Below are positions 63,942 through 64,000 of a DNA stretch of 64,000 bases, piece after piece; the first letter of the stretch is position 1, and each line of letters starts with the position of its first letter. Source of the DNA: Chlorogloeopsis sp. ULAP01 (lineage in GTDB: Bacteria > Cyanobacteriota > Cyanobacteriia > Cyanobacteriales > Nostocaceae); assembly GCF_030381805.1 (NCBI RefSeq), contig NZ_JAUDRH010000019.1, forward strand, positions 62,001 through 126,000, given 5' to 3'. The position numbers and the translations under genes were made by a program. The notes under the pieces were generated by a model. The model saw only the letters and a list, made by a program, of their open reading frames with translations. It was not told the origin of the DNA and ran no database searches.

Positions 63942-64000
63942 ATGGCTATCTTAATTGCGTTGTTTGTTATCGCCTGGGTTGCAGCTTCCGTAATTGGTAC
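63942..64000 (+). CDS. Partial small membrane protein (runs off right edge)
   Basis: Nineteen codons, MAILIALFVIAWVAASVIG, form a membrane span right after an ATG with GGAG upstream. The start of a small thylakoid or plasma-membrane protein is likely, but the family cannot be named from so little. Confidence 0.55.
   Translation, partial: MAILIALFVIAWVAASVIG

Overview
The window is chromosomal DNA of a cyanobacterium, most likely a filamentous member of the Nostocales or a relative. Evidence: many HIP1 octamers (GCGATCGC), heptanucleotide-type short tandem repeats, phycobiliprotein genes, a CP43-like chlorophyll protein, SbtA, tocopherol genes and cyanobacterial CRISPR repeats. Gene density is normal, but pseudogenes, dispersed repeats and two large CRISPR arrays give it a strong accessory character. 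Genus-level assignment is inference.

Layout. 1-8.5 kb: type III-B CRISPR locus, all on the minus strand except a divergent WYL regulator: csx18-like gene, cas1, cas2, a 37-repeat array, then cas10/cmr2 running off the left edge. 8.6-11.1 kb: tyrosine recombinase next to tRNA-Phe with a gene whose single long frame is cut by two amber codons, probably a decayed integrative element. 11.1-16.7 kb: zinc uptake locus (znuA, znuC, znuB, an ArsR/SmtB-type sensor) and a divergent outer-membrane porin. 16.9-25.8 kb: response regulator, Era, an AstE/AspA-like hydrolase, DUF99, a DUF1400 alpha/beta hydrolase, a membrane Ser/Thr kinase, cysteine desulfurase. 26.1-28.6 kb: a second CRISPR array (35 repeats) with no cas genes in view. 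28.8-31.2 kb: small phosphatase, S41 protease, small hypotheticals.

31.8-34.7 kb: a CP43-like gene (isiX type) convergent with apcD4 and apcB3 type allophycocyanin genes. This is the gene set of the low-light photoacclimation (LoLiP) cluster, and a LysR gene diverges from it. 35.9-36.9 kb: toxin-antitoxin debris. 37.3-39.3 kb: sbtA, sbtB-like and a Tat-exported beta carbonic anhydrase, a carbon-concentration operon. 39.3-40.2 kb: three homologous promoter-terminator units, probably tandem small RNAs. 40.2-51.2 kb: glycosyltransferase, DUF2079 protein, TldD, stress protein, coaE, hemD, cobA, TPR protein, homogentisate phytyltransferase and gamma-tocopherol methyltransferase. 51.3-53.7 kb: KtrB/KtrA potassium uptake with a structured leader. 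53.8-56.5 kb: TPR protein, a broken adenylate cyclase joined to a truncated PIN toxin, and the intact UPF0175 antitoxin. 56.5-64 kb: queA, yraN, pentapeptide protein, DUF1995, a second cysteine desulfurase, a phospholipase D-like lipoprotein, an interrupted small gene and a partial small membrane protein.

The most interesting items are the tandem sRNA-like units, the LoLiP cluster with a Tyr/Pro-rich tail on IsiX, the double-amber gene beside the recombinase, and the repeat-drift history readable in both CRISPR arrays. All family calls were made by reading the sequence, without database searches.
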